From Bythopirellula goksoeyrii (lineage in GTDB: Bacteria > Planctomycetota > Planctomycetia > Pirellulales > Lacipirellulaceae): 64,000 bases of DNA. Within the stretch, counting starts at the first letter, position 1. Each line of letters starts with the position of its first letter. Positions 52,415-62,260 of this stretch are shown here, one piece after another. The notes beneath the pieces are model-generated. The model saw only the letters and a program-made list of their open reading frames with translations, made no database searches and was not told the origin of the DNA. The position numbers were made by a program, and so were the translations under genes. The stretch is from positions 4,629,278 through 4,693,277 of the forward strand of contig NZ_CP042913.1 of the NCBI RefSeq assembly GCF_008065115.1, written 5' to 3'.

Positions 52415-52881
52415 AGTCGCGTGCGTGTAACAAACATATTCCATTGTGTTTGGTTCCACTCTTGATAGGGCTAAGCGGTTGTGGTGGCGTCTACGAATCA
52501 TCGGTTTCAGGAATTGTGACGCTCGATAGCACACCAATCACTAGAGGCACAGTGACCTTTAAGCCTGCCAACTCTGGACCTTCTGCTTACGGGCAGATTG
52601 GTCAGAATGGTGAGTACGAATTGCGAACGGGTCGAGAGATAGGCATCCCTCCAGGACAATATCTTGTGACAGTCGTTGCTAATGAACCTCCACCCTTGAA
52701 ACAAACTGCCTCTGGTGGACCTCCACCCCCTGGACCACCGATTACGCCGGCTTGGTATCGATCCCCAGATTTGTCTGGTTTGACTTTCAATGTCGAACCT
52801 GGCTCAAACGATATCAACTTGGAACTCACGACCCAACCCCCCGCGGGATGGCAGGATCCGGCGAAGCGACGACGCAGATAG
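52411..52881 (+). CDS. carboxypeptidase-regulatory-like lipoprotein
   Basis: A 156-residue paralogue of the previous gene. Lipobox LSGC at about residues 21-24. A transthyretin-like domain follows (VSGIVTLDSTPITRGTVTFK, GEYELRTGREIGIPPGQYLV), with a GGPPPPGPP proline run and a basic end (KRRRR). It starts inside the previous stop (ATGA), and the amylase gene begins 19 bases after it. It lacks the acidic tail of its neighbour. Confidence 0.85.
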   Translation: MKSRACNKHIPLCLVPLLIGLSGCGGVYESSVSGIVTLDSTPITRGTVTFKPANSGPSAYGQIGQNGEYELRTGREIGIPPGQYLVTVVANEPPPLKQTASGGPPPPGPPITPAWYRSPDLSGLTFNVEPGSNDINLELTTQPPAGWQDPAKRRRR

Positions 52882-52900
52882 TTGTGGAATGCCTACTTAA

Positions 52901-55900
52901 GTGAACAGAGCTCCTTTGATGATCTTCACGAGACTAGTACGACGAATCCTGGTGGCCTGCGCGCTCTGCTTAGCGTCTCAAGAGCAGAATCTTGCATGCG
53001 CCCAAGACGTGTCCGCCCCGGCCATGTTGCAAATGTTCGAAGCGAGATGGCAGACCATCGAGGATCGGCAAGTCGATCTGTTTTATGCCGATTATGGGGC
53101 CATGTGGTTACCCCCCCCTCAACGCGCCGACACGGGGCCGTTTTCGGTCGGCTACGATTTATTCGATCGGTTCGATTTGGGTAAACCCCAGAACGAAACA
53201 CTCTACGGAACCGAGAACGGATTGAAGTCGCTCGTCAATTCGGCTCACCGCGCCGGCATGAATGTCTACACCGATCTCATTTGGAATCACAACGGATTTG
53301 GCAGCCCCAACGAACCTGCTTTTGTGGCTCTGGGGGGGTATCCCGGTTTTGTCATGAACACACCGGGCGATCAGTTCGGTGATTTTCATGATCCTTTCAT
53401 CAACTTCGATAATAATCCCCTAGAAGGTCGACTGGCGGGGCTTACCGATATCGCGCAGGAAAAAAATTACCAGTTTATTCGTCACCCGGTGGCGGAGGGG
53501 GATCCGGACAACATCCCGGCCGGGACGATCTACAACAAACCTGATCCTAACAATACACGTTTCTACACCGATCAAGACCTCGGCGGCACGAGCGTCTTCG
53601 ATCCGGCACTCAACGCGAACGTCACGCTCTACGACTTCAATACGACCACTCCGCTTGCGGGCGATCCTATCATGGAGAATGCCACGGGCCTATTGATGCG
53701 AAACGCCCGGTGGATGGTGCAAGAAATTGGTGTTGACGGTTTCCGCACGGACGCGATCAAGCACATGCCCACCTGGGTGCTCAATTACCTGGATCAAGCC
53801 GTCTTTCGGGCGAATCCGCGACTCAATCACGACGGCACATTCAAGCCGGTTTATTCGTTCGGTGAAGTGCTTGACGGCAACAAGGGTTTTGTCCAGGAAT
53901 TTATTCGTCACGACTTGCCGAACCCGCTGGCCATTTCACCATCGAACACCACGGTGGGTGGCAATCGCGATGCTTTGGATTTCCCACTGTTTTTCGCGTT
54001 GCGGAGCAACCTTACCGGAAATGGCCTTGCCAATAACTGGCACGGCATTCGTGGTGCGAGTCAAGACTTTCAAGACGATGGCCTCCAGAACGGCAGCCAA
54101 GGGGTGTCTTTCGTCGATAGTCATGACCATCTGCCCGGTGGCTTTCCTTTCTTGAAGAATGTGGCCTATGCCTACACGCTCATGCGACCGGGCAATGCCC
54201 TGGTCTATCTCAACGCGAAAGAGTTTGGCGAGAACCGTGATTTTCCCAATGACGGCAAGGACGACGCCCTTGGAGGTTTCTATGGCGAGACCATCACGAA
54301 ACTGGTGGAGGTTCGCAGCTCACATGGTCGAGGCGATTTCCACGAGCGTTGGATCGACGACGCTTTTAATTCCAACGGCTTTTCCAATATCTACATTTAC
54401 GAGCGATCCAACTCCGCGATCGTAGGGCTCAACAGTCGCAACGATGCCTTTGTTGAGACACGCAGTGGCGTACAGACTAATTTCGCACCCGGATCTATTC
54501 TCGTCGAACTCACTGGCAATGCGGCTGACCCCACCGTTGACCCTGGCGAGGTAATTCCCGAGACGGTCAAAGTAAACGGATCTGGGCAGATCAACATGAG
54601 CATTCCTAGCAATGATACGCATGGCCGAGGTTACGTGATTTATGGTTTGGCCACTCCTCAAGGAAGCCTCAATTTAACGAACGTGGCGGGAACCATTGCC
54701 GGGGCAATTCCCACGGCAGGCAACAACGGCACGGCAAGATTGGGCGACATCGACGTGATTCGAGCCGATTCCTTTGCAGTGCAGCTCAACACCACGCCCA
54801 TCAGTCTGGTCGATCCCACAACAGGCTTGATGATCCGTGATTTCGCTGCAGATGGCGACACGGCACTCGTTCGCTTGAACGAAGGAGAAGACCTGAACAA
54901 TCTCGCCGGGATTGACCATCCCACTCCAGGTGACATTTCCTATGGCTTTGAGGAATTCACCGACACTCGCATCCCGGGCCTCGGTAACAATGGCTTCGGA
55001 AGTTATTCACAGACGATCGATACCACGCAACTCTCCGAAGGCCGGCATTTTATCACAGCGAGGGCCTTTCGTCATCGAGATTCTGGAACGGGTGGCGACG
55101 GGGGACCAGCGGTCTTTACCGATTTCAAACGGGCCATTTATGTGGACCGATTTGCTCCTGAATCGACGGTGGTTAGTTTTGATCCATTCGCGTCGAGTCC
55201 CAATACGCTGCAAAATCGCGATCTGATCGTCAAGTCAAACGATGCCACCGCCAGCAGCATGCATTTGTTCCTCGATCTGCCTGCGGGGCTCACCGACGAG
55301 CAAGTGCTGCAGATGGCCCTGGACGGTCAGGGAACTGCAGGTCGCTATGACGCTGATTCCTTTGTATTCGGATTCCAAAACGTCGGCACAGGTAACCATG
55401 TAGCCACCGTTGTTACTTTTGAACCCTCTTTCGATGGCACGAATGGTTTCACGATACGCCGAAATGTGGGCATGTTCACCGAGACGGGCGTGGGTGCCGG
55501 GTTTGGCGACCTCAATTTTAATGGACAGGTGCGAACTGGTGATCTTGCCGGTTTCAACAATGGCTCATTCGAAGATGTGCTTTACAGCCAGAATGCCAAG
55601 TTCAACGCGGCTGCAGATCTGGATGGCAACGGCCTGGTCAATAACCTCGATTTGTATGCACTGGGACCCGAATTGGATGCGATGAGCGGGATCAGCCCCA
55701 CGTCATTGAATTCCTACGAAGGGGTTTTGCGTCGGCGAGGTGATCTCAACGAAGATGGCTCGTCGAACGTTGGTGACGTAGAGAATCTGTATGCCGCGAT
55801 TGGCGGCAATGCCTGGCTCACTGACTTGAACGTCGATGGCATCGTCGACATCCTCGATGTGCAAACACTCGTGACCGAGATATTCCAAACCGTAAACGGT

Positions 55901-56191
55901 GATTTCGATCTCGATGGCGACGTAGACGGGCGTGACTTTCTTGTTTGGCAGAGAAATGCAGGTATGCCTGGGCGGTACGATCAAGGCGATGCGGATCTCA
56001 ATGGTGCAATCGATGCGTCAGACCTCGCCGTATGGCAGCAGGCTTATGGTGCAGCAGGGCTGACCGCACTAACCGCAACTGCACAAGCCGTGCCAGAACC
56101 TTCGGCATTTGTTTTGTACATCGTAACGGGGCTAGTTTTAGTTGTGGGTGCGAGGAATCACTCACATAAGAGTGTGAGGTGTAAGTTTTAG
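52901..56191 (+). CDS. secreted GH13 alpha-amylase-like enzyme with dockerin-like repeats and PEP-CTERM tail
   Basis: A 1096-residue protein. Signal peptide about 10-35. The GH13 barrel shows DLIWNHNGFGS (127-134), nucleophile D284 in VDGFRTDAIKHM, acid E322 in FGEVLDG and D409 in FVDSHDH. A C-terminal region of beta domains (to about 850) is followed by six EF/dockerin-type repeats (for example DLNFNGQVRTGDLAGF, DLDGNGLVNNLDLYALG, DFDLDGDVDGRDFLVWQR, DADLNGAIDASDLAVWQQ) and VPEPSAFVLYIVTGLVLVVG. The substrate is an alpha-glucan. The start may be GTG 52901 or ATG 52919; neither has a strong Shine-Dalgarno. The final tail ends HSHKSVRCKF, less basic than usual. Confidence 0.9.
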   Translation: MNRAPLMIFTRLVRRILVACALCLASQEQNLACAQDVSAPAMLQMFEARWQTIEDRQVDLFYADYGAMWLPPPQRADTGPFSVGYDLFDRFDLGKPQNETLYGTENGLKSLVNSAHRAGMNVYTDLIWNHNGFGSPNEPAFVALGGYPGFVMNTPGDQFGDFHDPFINFDNNPLEGRLAGLTDIAQEKNYQFIRHPVAEGDPDNIPAGTIYNKPDPNNTRFYTDQDLGGTSVFDPALNANVTLYDFNTTTPLAGDPIMENATGLLMRNARWMVQEIGVDGFRTDAIKHMPTWVLNYLDQAVFRANPRLNHDGTFKPVYSFGEVLDGNKGFVQEFIRHDLPNPLAISPSNTTVGGNRDALDFPLFFALRSNLTGNGLANNWHGIRGASQDFQDDGLQNGSQGVSFVDSHDHLPGGFPFLKNVAYAYTLMRPGNALVYLNAKEFGENRDFPNDGKDDALGGFYGETITKLVEVRSSHGRGDFHERWIDDAFNSNGFSNIYIYERSNSAIVGLNSRNDAFVETRSGVQTNFAPGSILVELTGNAADPTVDPGEVIPETVKVNGSGQINMSIPSNDTHGRGYVIYGLATPQGSLNLTNVAGTIAGAIPTAGNNGTARLGDIDVIRADSFAVQLNTTPISLVDPTTGLMIRDFAADGDTALVRLNEGEDLNNLAGIDHPTPGDISYGFEEFTDTRIPGLGNNGFGSYSQTIDTTQLSEGRHFITARAFRHRDSGTGGDGGPAVFTDFKRAIYVDRFAPESTVVSFDPFASSPNTLQNRDLIVKSNDATASSMHLFLDLPAGLTDEQVLQMALDGQGTAGRYDADSFVFGFQNVGTGNHVATVVTFEPSFDGTNGFTIRRNVGMFTETGVGAGFGDLNFNGQVRTGDLAGFNNGSFEDVLYSQNAKFNAAADLDGNGLVNNLDLYALGPELDAMSGISPTSLNSYEGVLRRRGDLNEDGSSNVGDVENLYAAIGGNAWLTDLNVDGIVDILDVQTLVTEIFQTVNGDFDLDGDVDGRDFLVWQRNAGMPGRYDQGDADLNGAIDASDLAVWQQAYGAAGLTALTATAQAVPEPSAFVLYIVTGLVLVVGARNHSHKSVRCKF

Positions 56192-56238
56192 TTCGTTTGA
56201 ATACTCTGAGTCTCATTTTTTCGAAGAGGGAGAATAAC

Positions 56239-57681
56239 ATGAATCTTTACGATTGGTTGAAATCTTTAGCAGCGTCGTTTGTTGCGATCGCTCTCGTAGG
56301 AACTGCCGAAGCGGTGCCGACTCTCGACGGTTCGGCTACCATGGCTGACGGCTACGGAACGGCCCTTTCGGTCCAGAATACCAAGACGCGGTTTGGCGAC
56401 AATTCGTCAGATGATCTTATCGCTACCGCAGATGGTGGCTCGGAGATAGACCAAGTATTTGGAGTCGTAGCTAATGGGCGACTGTACGTGACGATCACTG
56501 GAAATCTCGAAACGAATTTTAATAAATTGGAAGTCTATATCGACTCCGTATCGGGTGGGGTTAATGAGATTATAGGCAGCTCACTTCCTGCTGCGGTTGA
56601 TGCCTTCTGCTGTGGTGGGTTTGGTACGACGGACGGTGCTTTACAGCGCCAAGATGGCTTGATATTCGATACGGGTTTTCTGGCCGACCAATACCTAACT
56701 TTCACCAATGGCGGCGAAAACGTTGGCGGGCGTGGATTCTGGGCGCTCAGCGCTCACTTCGCCGATCTGACTCAAGGTACCAGCGGCCAAGTCGTTCAGG
56801 CTGGCTACCAAATGGCTCCTTTGGGCATGCCCAATACTCTTCGAGGTCCTCTGGGACCAGACTTCGATAGCGATTTCAACGTTGATGGCAAGGATTTCCT
56901 AACGTGGCAACGAGGCTATATGATCGGGACGACAAAGCCGGAAGGCGACGCCGACGAGAATGGTGTCGTAGACGGCCTGGACCTTGCGCAATGGCAAGAT
57001 CGCTACAATACAGATCGTAATCTGACTGACTTTCCTTTCAATCCCTATGCTGGCGGACCTTCGACAACCAGTTTGATTGGACCAGCACTGCCAGGATTGG
57101 CCCCAGGCCAATTGATTGATCAGAATTACGCGCTCGGTGCCGGTGGCTGCACTGCAGATACCACGGATGGGGGGGCCGGCTGTATCGCTCCGGAACTTGA
57201 ACTCGCTCTGCCCGTCGATAGCAATGATCCTACCAACGCCCTTAATCATCGCAACTTCAACAATACGATTGATTTGCAGATGGCCTTTAACAACAGCAAC
57301 GTCGCAGGTGTTGAAGGGACCCCAGCTGATTCGGATCCCATGCAAACAGAAGGAGATCCCGAGAACGTGATCACAGGCTTGGAGTTCTCGCTCCCTCTTT
57401 CTGCATTAGGTAATCCCACCGGTGACATCAAGCTTCTGGCTTTCATCAACAATGGGAATCATGATTTTGTTGCGAATCAGTTTTCTGGCGTTGGTGTCCT
57501 GACGGGTAACTTTGGCTCTCTGCCCCCTGATTTGAGCTTTGAGGCCGATGGGGATCAGTTTGTTACCATTGTGCAGCCGGCTGCCCTGGCCGGCGCAAAT
57601 GCCGTACCAGAACCCAGTTCGCTGGCGTTGTTGACACTCGCCGCAACCGCGATGATGGGTAGCCGTCGTCGCAAGAGTTAG
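56239..57681 (+). CDS. PEP-CTERM protein with a dockerin-like pair inserted inside its domain
   Basis: A 480-residue protein. Signal peptide about 1-26 (ASFVAIALVGTAEA). The start of the mature domain (LDGSATMADGYGTALSVQNT, ITGNLETNFNKLEVYIDSVS) and its end (GLEFSLPLSALGNPTGDIKL, FINNGNHDFVANQFSG) match the protein at 49387. Between them, at about residues 215-255, sits a dockerin-like pair (DFDSDFNVDGKDFLTWQRGY; DADENGVVDGLDLAQWQDRY). Its tail is VPEPSSLALLTLAATAMMG plus SRRRKS. GAGGGAGAAT precedes ATG 56239. It follows the amylase by 47 bases and ends before a terminator. Confidence 0.86.
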   Translation: MNLYDWLKSLAASFVAIALVGTAEAVPTLDGSATMADGYGTALSVQNTKTRFGDNSSDDLIATADGGSEIDQVFGVVANGRLYVTITGNLETNFNKLEVYIDSVSGGVNEIIGSSLPAAVDAFCCGGFGTTDGALQRQDGLIFDTGFLADQYLTFTNGGENVGGRGFWALSAHFADLTQGTSGQVVQAGYQMAPLGMPNTLRGPLGPDFDSDFNVDGKDFLTWQRGYMIGTTKPEGDADENGVVDGLDLAQWQDRYNTDRNLTDFPFNPYAGGPSTTSLIGPALPGLAPGQLIDQNYALGAGGCTADTTDGGAGCIAPELELALPVDSNDPTNALNHRNFNNTIDLQMAFNNSNVAGVEGTPADSDPMQTEGDPENVITGLEFSLPLSALGNPTGDIKLLAFINNGNHDFVANQFSGVGVLTGNFGSLPPDLSFEADGDQFVTIVQPAALAGANAVPEPSSLALLTLAATAMMGSRRRKS

Positions 57682-57697
57682 TGGGTGGACCAATTTC

Positions 57698-57735
57698 AAG
57701 CTGGCCGCCAGGCATGGCACCGGCGGCCAGCTTTT
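57698..57735 (+). terminator. rho-independent terminator
   Basis: AAGCTGGCCGCC / GGCGGCCAGCTT, a perfect 12-bp stem with a 12-base loop, then TT. The T-run is short (four T in all). It lies 17 bases after the PEP-CTERM gene's stop. Confidence 0.75.
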
Positions 57736-57893
57736 CAGGTCCAAAATCGAGGATGTTGCCTAGCCGGATCGCAACGCGGTCCGGGAAGCTGGAGGTGGTG
57801 TCCCTCCGACTAGGTTGCCCACTGAAATTCAACAGGAATCACAGACATTCCATCATGTGCAACGAGGGCTTTCGTTGCACGAAAGCGAAACGA

Positions 57894-59933
57894 ATGAATC
57901 GATCGACTATGAGCAGTAGGATATGTGAGTGCTTCGCCGCGCGGTGCTTATTGTCAGTTGCGGCCTGTCTAATTGCAATCGTAAGCACCGGTTGCCAACG
58001 CCAGCAGCAATCAAGTGTCACACCTACCACGACGGTCGATGCTTCCCCTTCCACCGCCCCAGCCTCAGCCGATCCAGGAGTGGTTGTGGTCAGTGCGAGC
58101 AGCGAGAATAAAAAACCCCCTAAGGTTCAGCCGGACGTTTCGCGCTTTGTCCCCAACTGGGTTGCGGAAGCGGTGTTCTACCAAATCTTTCCTGATCGAT
58201 TTCGCAATGGTGACTCCTCAAATGATCCGACCCGTGAATCGTTGGAAGACTTAGCTTCGATTCCCGAGACTTGGGAAGTTTCTCCTTGGACTGGGGATTG
58301 GTATGCTCGCGCCGATTGGGAAAAGGAACTCAGCGGCAGTTTCTTTGAGAAGGGAATCTTCGATCGCCGATACGGTGGAGACTTGCAAGGAGTGCTCGAT
58401 CGACTCGATTATCTCCAGGATCTGGGCATCAACGCCATCTATTTCAACCCCGTATTCTATGGCAAGTCGCTGCACAAGTACGACGGAGCCTCGATGCATC
58501 ACATCGATCCCTATTTTGGCCCTGATCCGGCGGGCGACTTGGCGATCATTGAGCAAGAAACGAGTGACCCCAAGACCTGGCAATGGACCGCTGCCGACAA
58601 GCAGTTCTTGAAACTCGTTAAGGAGATTCATGCACGGGACATGCGAGTCATCATCGATGGGGTATTCAATCACACGGGCCGCGATTTCTTTGCCTTTGCC
58701 GACCTGCGGGAGAAGCAAGCAGCTTCCCCTTACAAAGATTGGTATATCGTTCAGTACTTTGACGATCCCGCGACTCCGCAGAATGAGTTTCGCTACAAAA
58801 GTTGGTGGGGATTCGAGACATTGCCTGAGTTCGCCGAGGACCAACAGCAGAATGACCTGCATCCGGGGCCCAAGGCATATGTGATGGACATTACCCGCCG
58901 GTGGATGGACCCCGACGGCGACGGTGACCCAAGCGACGGCATCGATGGCTGGCGACTCGACGTAGCCAATGAAGTTCCTTCAGGTTTTTGGCAGGACTGG
59001 AATACACTTGTGCGGGAACTTAATCCCGAGGCATACACCGTCGGCGAGTTTTGGGAAAATGCTCGTGATCACTTGGTCGAAGGACACTTCTCCGGAACGA
59101 TGAACTACCATGGCTTCGCCTATCTAGCCAAAGGATTCTTGATCGATGGTATCCTCACTCCCCACGACTTCGGCCAGGAATTGGTCGCTCGATTGAATGA
59201 GTACCCGCAGAAGATGCAATATGCACTGCAGAACCTAATCGATTCACACGACACTCAGCGAGTCGGCTCGATGATCGTGAATCGAAGTCGCCAGCCCTAC
59301 TTGCAGCCGGAGCGTTTTGACTACGATGTAAGCGAGCGGGTCTCTCCCCGATACGATAACGAGTACAGCATTCGCAAGCCGAACGATCTGGAGCGAAACA
59401 TTCAACGCTTGGTCGCATTGATGCAGATGACATTCGTCGGCCCCCCGATGATTTACTACGGTGATGAGGCAGGCATGTGGGGGGCCGACGATCCCTGCAA
59501 TCGGCTTCCGATGGTATGGGATGATTTGATTTACGATGACCAATCTACAGATCCTCTGGGTCGGGATCGCGAGACCGACACGGTCCAATTCAATCAAGAG
59601 TTGCACGATTTTTACCGGCAGTTGATCCATCTCCGCCGCAAGTATGATGTGCTGGAACATGGCGATTTCGAACCGGTGGTAAGTGACGACGACGCGAAGT
59701 TTTTTGCATTTCGCCGCACTTTGAAAGGAAAAAGCGTGTTGGTGGCGATCAATCGAGGGGAGGCCACCTACAGTTGGGAAGTCCCCTGTGACACCGCTCG
59801 GGAGCTTCAGTCACTTATTGTCACCTGGGACCCAGAAGCCAAGGCCGACATCGTCCGCCGAGATGGGGTTTGTATCGTCACGGTTCCGCCGTTGGGAGGC
59901 GTAGTACTAGCCGAACGAGCCAACCCGGAGTGA
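57894..59933 (+). CDS. GH13 lipoprotein, neopullulanase/cyclomaltodextrinase-like
   Basis: A 679-residue lipoprotein. Lipobox VSTGC gives lipidated C34; a Ser/Thr/Pro linker follows. The catalytic barrel starts AVFYQIFPDRFRNGD (the FPDRF element of the neopullulanase group), with DGVFNHTGRDFFAF, nucleophile D356 (DGWRLDVANEV), acid E385 (VGEFWEN) and D453 (IDSHDTQR). A C-terminal beta domain ends the protein. Two other ATGs (57855, 57909) are possible; none has a clear Shine-Dalgarno. It probably degrades maltodextrins on the cell surface or in the periplasm ahead of the transporter genes, which begin 8 bases after its stop. Confidence 0.9.
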   Translation: MNRSTMSSRICECFAARCLLSVAACLIAIVSTGCQRQQQSSVTPTTTVDASPSTAPASADPGVVVVSASSENKKPPKVQPDVSRFVPNWVAEAVFYQIFPDRFRNGDSSNDPTRESLEDLASIPETWEVSPWTGDWYARADWEKELSGSFFEKGIFDRRYGGDLQGVLDRLDYLQDLGINAIYFNPVFYGKSLHKYDGASMHHIDPYFGPDPAGDLAIIEQETSDPKTWQWTAADKQFLKLVKEIHARDMRVIIDGVFNHTGRDFFAFADLREKQAASPYKDWYIVQYFDDPATPQNEFRYKSWWGFETLPEFAEDQQQNDLHPGPKAYVMDITRRWMDPDGDGDPSDGIDGWRLDVANEVPSGFWQDWNTLVRELNPEAYTVGEFWENARDHLVEGHFSGTMNYHGFAYLAKGFLIDGILTPHDFGQELVARLNEYPQKMQYALQNLIDSHDTQRVGSMIVNRSRQPYLQPERFDYDVSERVSPRYDNEYSIRKPNDLERNIQRLVALMQMTFVGPPMIYYGDEAGMWGADDPCNRLPMVWDDLIYDDQSTDPLGRDRETDTVQFNQELHDFYRQLIHLRRKYDVLEHGDFEPVVSDDDAKFFAFRRTLKGKSVLVAINRGEATYSWEVPCDTARELQSLIVTWDPEAKADIVRRDGVCIVTVPPLGGVVLAERANPE

Positions 59934-59941
59934 CCAACAGT

Positions 59942-62206
59942 ATGGGTTCTCAATCACGTGGCGGGCAATGCATTTTGACTTTATTTGCCCTGGCGTATCT
60001 GTTCCTCCTTGGCGGCTGCTCCCAAAATGACCCTCGGCGGAGCATAACCTTGTGGCACCAAATGGTGCCTCGCGATCGGGTCATGCTCGACAAGCTTGTC
60101 GAGGAATTTGAAGCCGCCCATCCAGAAATCGATGTGCGAACACTCTACAAGGAAACTGAAGAACTGAGGAGCGGTTTCCAGACGGCCGCCTTGGCAGGCA
60201 TCGGGCCTGAACTAGTTTATGGCCCCTCCGACGTGCTGGGCACATTTCACGCAATGGGAATTGTCGGCGACATGAGTCCCTGGGTGAACTCGGAAGAAGC
60301 TGGTGAGTTTGTCGAGGGAGCACTCACTTATCTGCCTGCCCCCAATGACTCTGAGCACCGCATGCTATTGCAGGTTCCTGATCGATTCGGCAATCACTTG
60401 GCCCTGGTATACAACCGTAAGTTCATCGCGGAACCACCTGTAACCACCGCTGAAATGGTTGATCTGGCAGTGGCCAATACGCTCGACTCCGATCGTGATG
60501 GACGCCAAGATCGCTATGGGTTGGTGTGGAACTTCGTCGAACCTTTTTTTGCGATCCCTTTTCTAACTGGTTATGGAGCCTGGGTATTCGACGAATCAGG
60601 CCAACCCGTGCCCGCATTGGATACCCCTGAAAGCGTCTCCGCCTATCAGTTCATTCTTTCCTTGCAGCAAGAGCATGGGGTCGTGCCAAGAAACTGTGAC
60701 TACGAGACCGCCGATTCGCTGTTCAAATCAGGGAAGGCTGCCATGATCATCAATGGCGACTGGAGTTGGACCGACTATTTGGAAACCGAGGAAATTGATG
60801 CGGCCATTGCCCCCCTACCTGTAGTAAGTGCAACTGGCAAACCGATGGCGCCGATGATATCTCCCAAAGGTTATTCACTCAACGCCTTGGTCAGCCCCCA
60901 GGCAACAGAAGATGCAATGCAATTTGTCCAGTTTATGACTAGCTCAGAATCACAGCGCAAATTTATGGAACTGGTGCGAATCTTGCCTTCTCGTAAAAAG
61001 CTGCTCGACGATCCGCTGATCCGCGAAGATCCGACGCTCGCTGCCTCGAAAGAGCAGTTTGACCGGGGCCGAATCATGCCCGTGGATGTCGAAATGCGAG
61101 CCGTCTGGGATGCGATGCGTCCCCCGTACCAGACTCTCCTGGGAGGCAACACGACTCCCGCCGCTGCGGCGCGCCAGATGCAGCAGAATGCACTACATTC
61201 GATCGAGATCATTCAGCAGGAATCAGTAAGCACAGCGTTTCTCTGGCTCTGGCAACTGGCGGGGCTTGCGATATGCGGTGGCTTGGTTTTCTGGCAACGC
61301 AAAAGTTTGATGGGGCTCCTACCTGATATGCGTCGTCAGCCATTCACCTATCTGCTCATTGCCCCAGCGCTGGTTGTCATGTTTGCCACGGTCGTCTTTC
61401 CGTTTTTCTACAATGTGTTGCTTTCACTTTCCAACATGTCGCTCCACAATTTCCAGGAGTGGTCGATTGTCGGCCTCCGCAACTACGTAGATGTATTCAC
61501 CGAAGCGAAGTTTTTCGGGGTGTTGCTGAAAACCTTGGTCTGGACGGTCGTCAATGTTGTATTTCATGTGGGGATCGGCGTGGCCTTGGCGATTGCGCTC
61601 AATGGCCCGATACGCGGCAAGCCCCTCTATCGGGTCCTGCTGATCATTCCTTGGGCGGTGCCGGCCTACATTACCGCGCTCACTTGGCGGAGCATGTTTC
61701 ACTATGACTACGGTGCGGTGAACCTGCTCTTGGGAGAATTCTTAGGAATCCCGCCGCTCAACTGGCTCGGAGAACCTGGCCTCGCATTCACTGCGTGCAT
61801 CGTAGCGAATGTTTGGTTGGGATATCCCTTTATGATGGTGATCGCTTTAGGTGGCTTGCAGGGTATTCCGCAGGAACTCTATGAGGCTGCGCGGATCGAT
61901 GGGGCCAACCGCTGGCAACAATTTCGCAACGTTACGCTCCCGCTGTTAAAACCTGTGCTCGCTCCGGCCGTCGTTCTCGGTGGCATTTGGACTTTCAACA
62001 ATCTGAATGTCATCTGGCTGGTCTCCAACGGTGGTGAGCCGGCTGACCAGACGCATATCCTTGTCTCGTATGTTTACAAAGCCGTTTTCAGTTTCTATCG
62101 CTACGGCTATGGAGCTGCCTTGTCGATGGTAATCTTTGTACTATTGCTCGCTGTTAGCTTGTATTCTCTACATCGTACCCGCGCAACTGAGAGTGTTTAT
62201 ACGTAA
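59942..62206 (+). CDS. fused maltose-type binding lipoprotein and permease (MalE-MalF)
   Basis: A 754-residue fusion. Signal with lipobox LLGGC (C26). Residues about 35-410 are a family-1 extracellular sugar-binding domain (SITLWHQMVPRDRVMLDKLV, EEFEAAHPEI, FKSGKAAMIINGDWSW, ISPKGYSLNALVS). After a helix at about 425-445, six permease helices follow, with EAA loop QELYEAARIDGANRWQQFRN. Its start follows the GH13 stop by 8 bases with a nearby GGAG. Family knowledge: such fusions combine capture and permeation, but an ATPase (MalK/MsmK type) is needed and none is near. Specificity for malto-oligosaccharides is inferred from the neighbouring GH13. Confidence 0.9.
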   Translation: MGSQSRGGQCILTLFALAYLFLLGGCSQNDPRRSITLWHQMVPRDRVMLDKLVEEFEAAHPEIDVRTLYKETEELRSGFQTAALAGIGPELVYGPSDVLGTFHAMGIVGDMSPWVNSEEAGEFVEGALTYLPAPNDSEHRMLLQVPDRFGNHLALVYNRKFIAEPPVTTAEMVDLAVANTLDSDRDGRQDRYGLVWNFVEPFFAIPFLTGYGAWVFDESGQPVPALDTPESVSAYQFILSLQQEHGVVPRNCDYETADSLFKSGKAAMIINGDWSWTDYLETEEIDAAIAPLPVVSATGKPMAPMISPKGYSLNALVSPQATEDAMQFVQFMTSSESQRKFMELVRILPSRKKLLDDPLIREDPTLAASKEQFDRGRIMPVDVEMRAVWDAMRPPYQTLLGGNTTPAAAARQMQQNALHSIEIIQQESVSTAFLWLWQLAGLAICGGLVFWQRKSLMGLLPDMRRQPFTYLLIAPALVVMFATVVFPFFYNVLLSLSNMSLHNFQEWSIVGLRNYVDVFTEAKFFGVLLKTLVWTVVNVVFHVGIGVALAIALNGPIRGKPLYRVLLIIPWAVPAYITALTWRSMFHYDYGAVNLLLGEFLGIPPLNWLGEPGLAFTACIVANVWLGYPFMMVIALGGLQGIPQELYEAARIDGANRWQQFRNVTLPLLKPVLAPAVVLGGIWTFNNLNVIWLVSNGGEPADQTHILVSYVYKAVFSFYRYGYGAALSMVIFVLLLAVSLYSLHRTRATESVYT

Positions 62207-62260
62207 CGGATGAAGACCGGCAGGTTACGCTTCCGGCTCTTCTAAATTAGACAAATTGCC

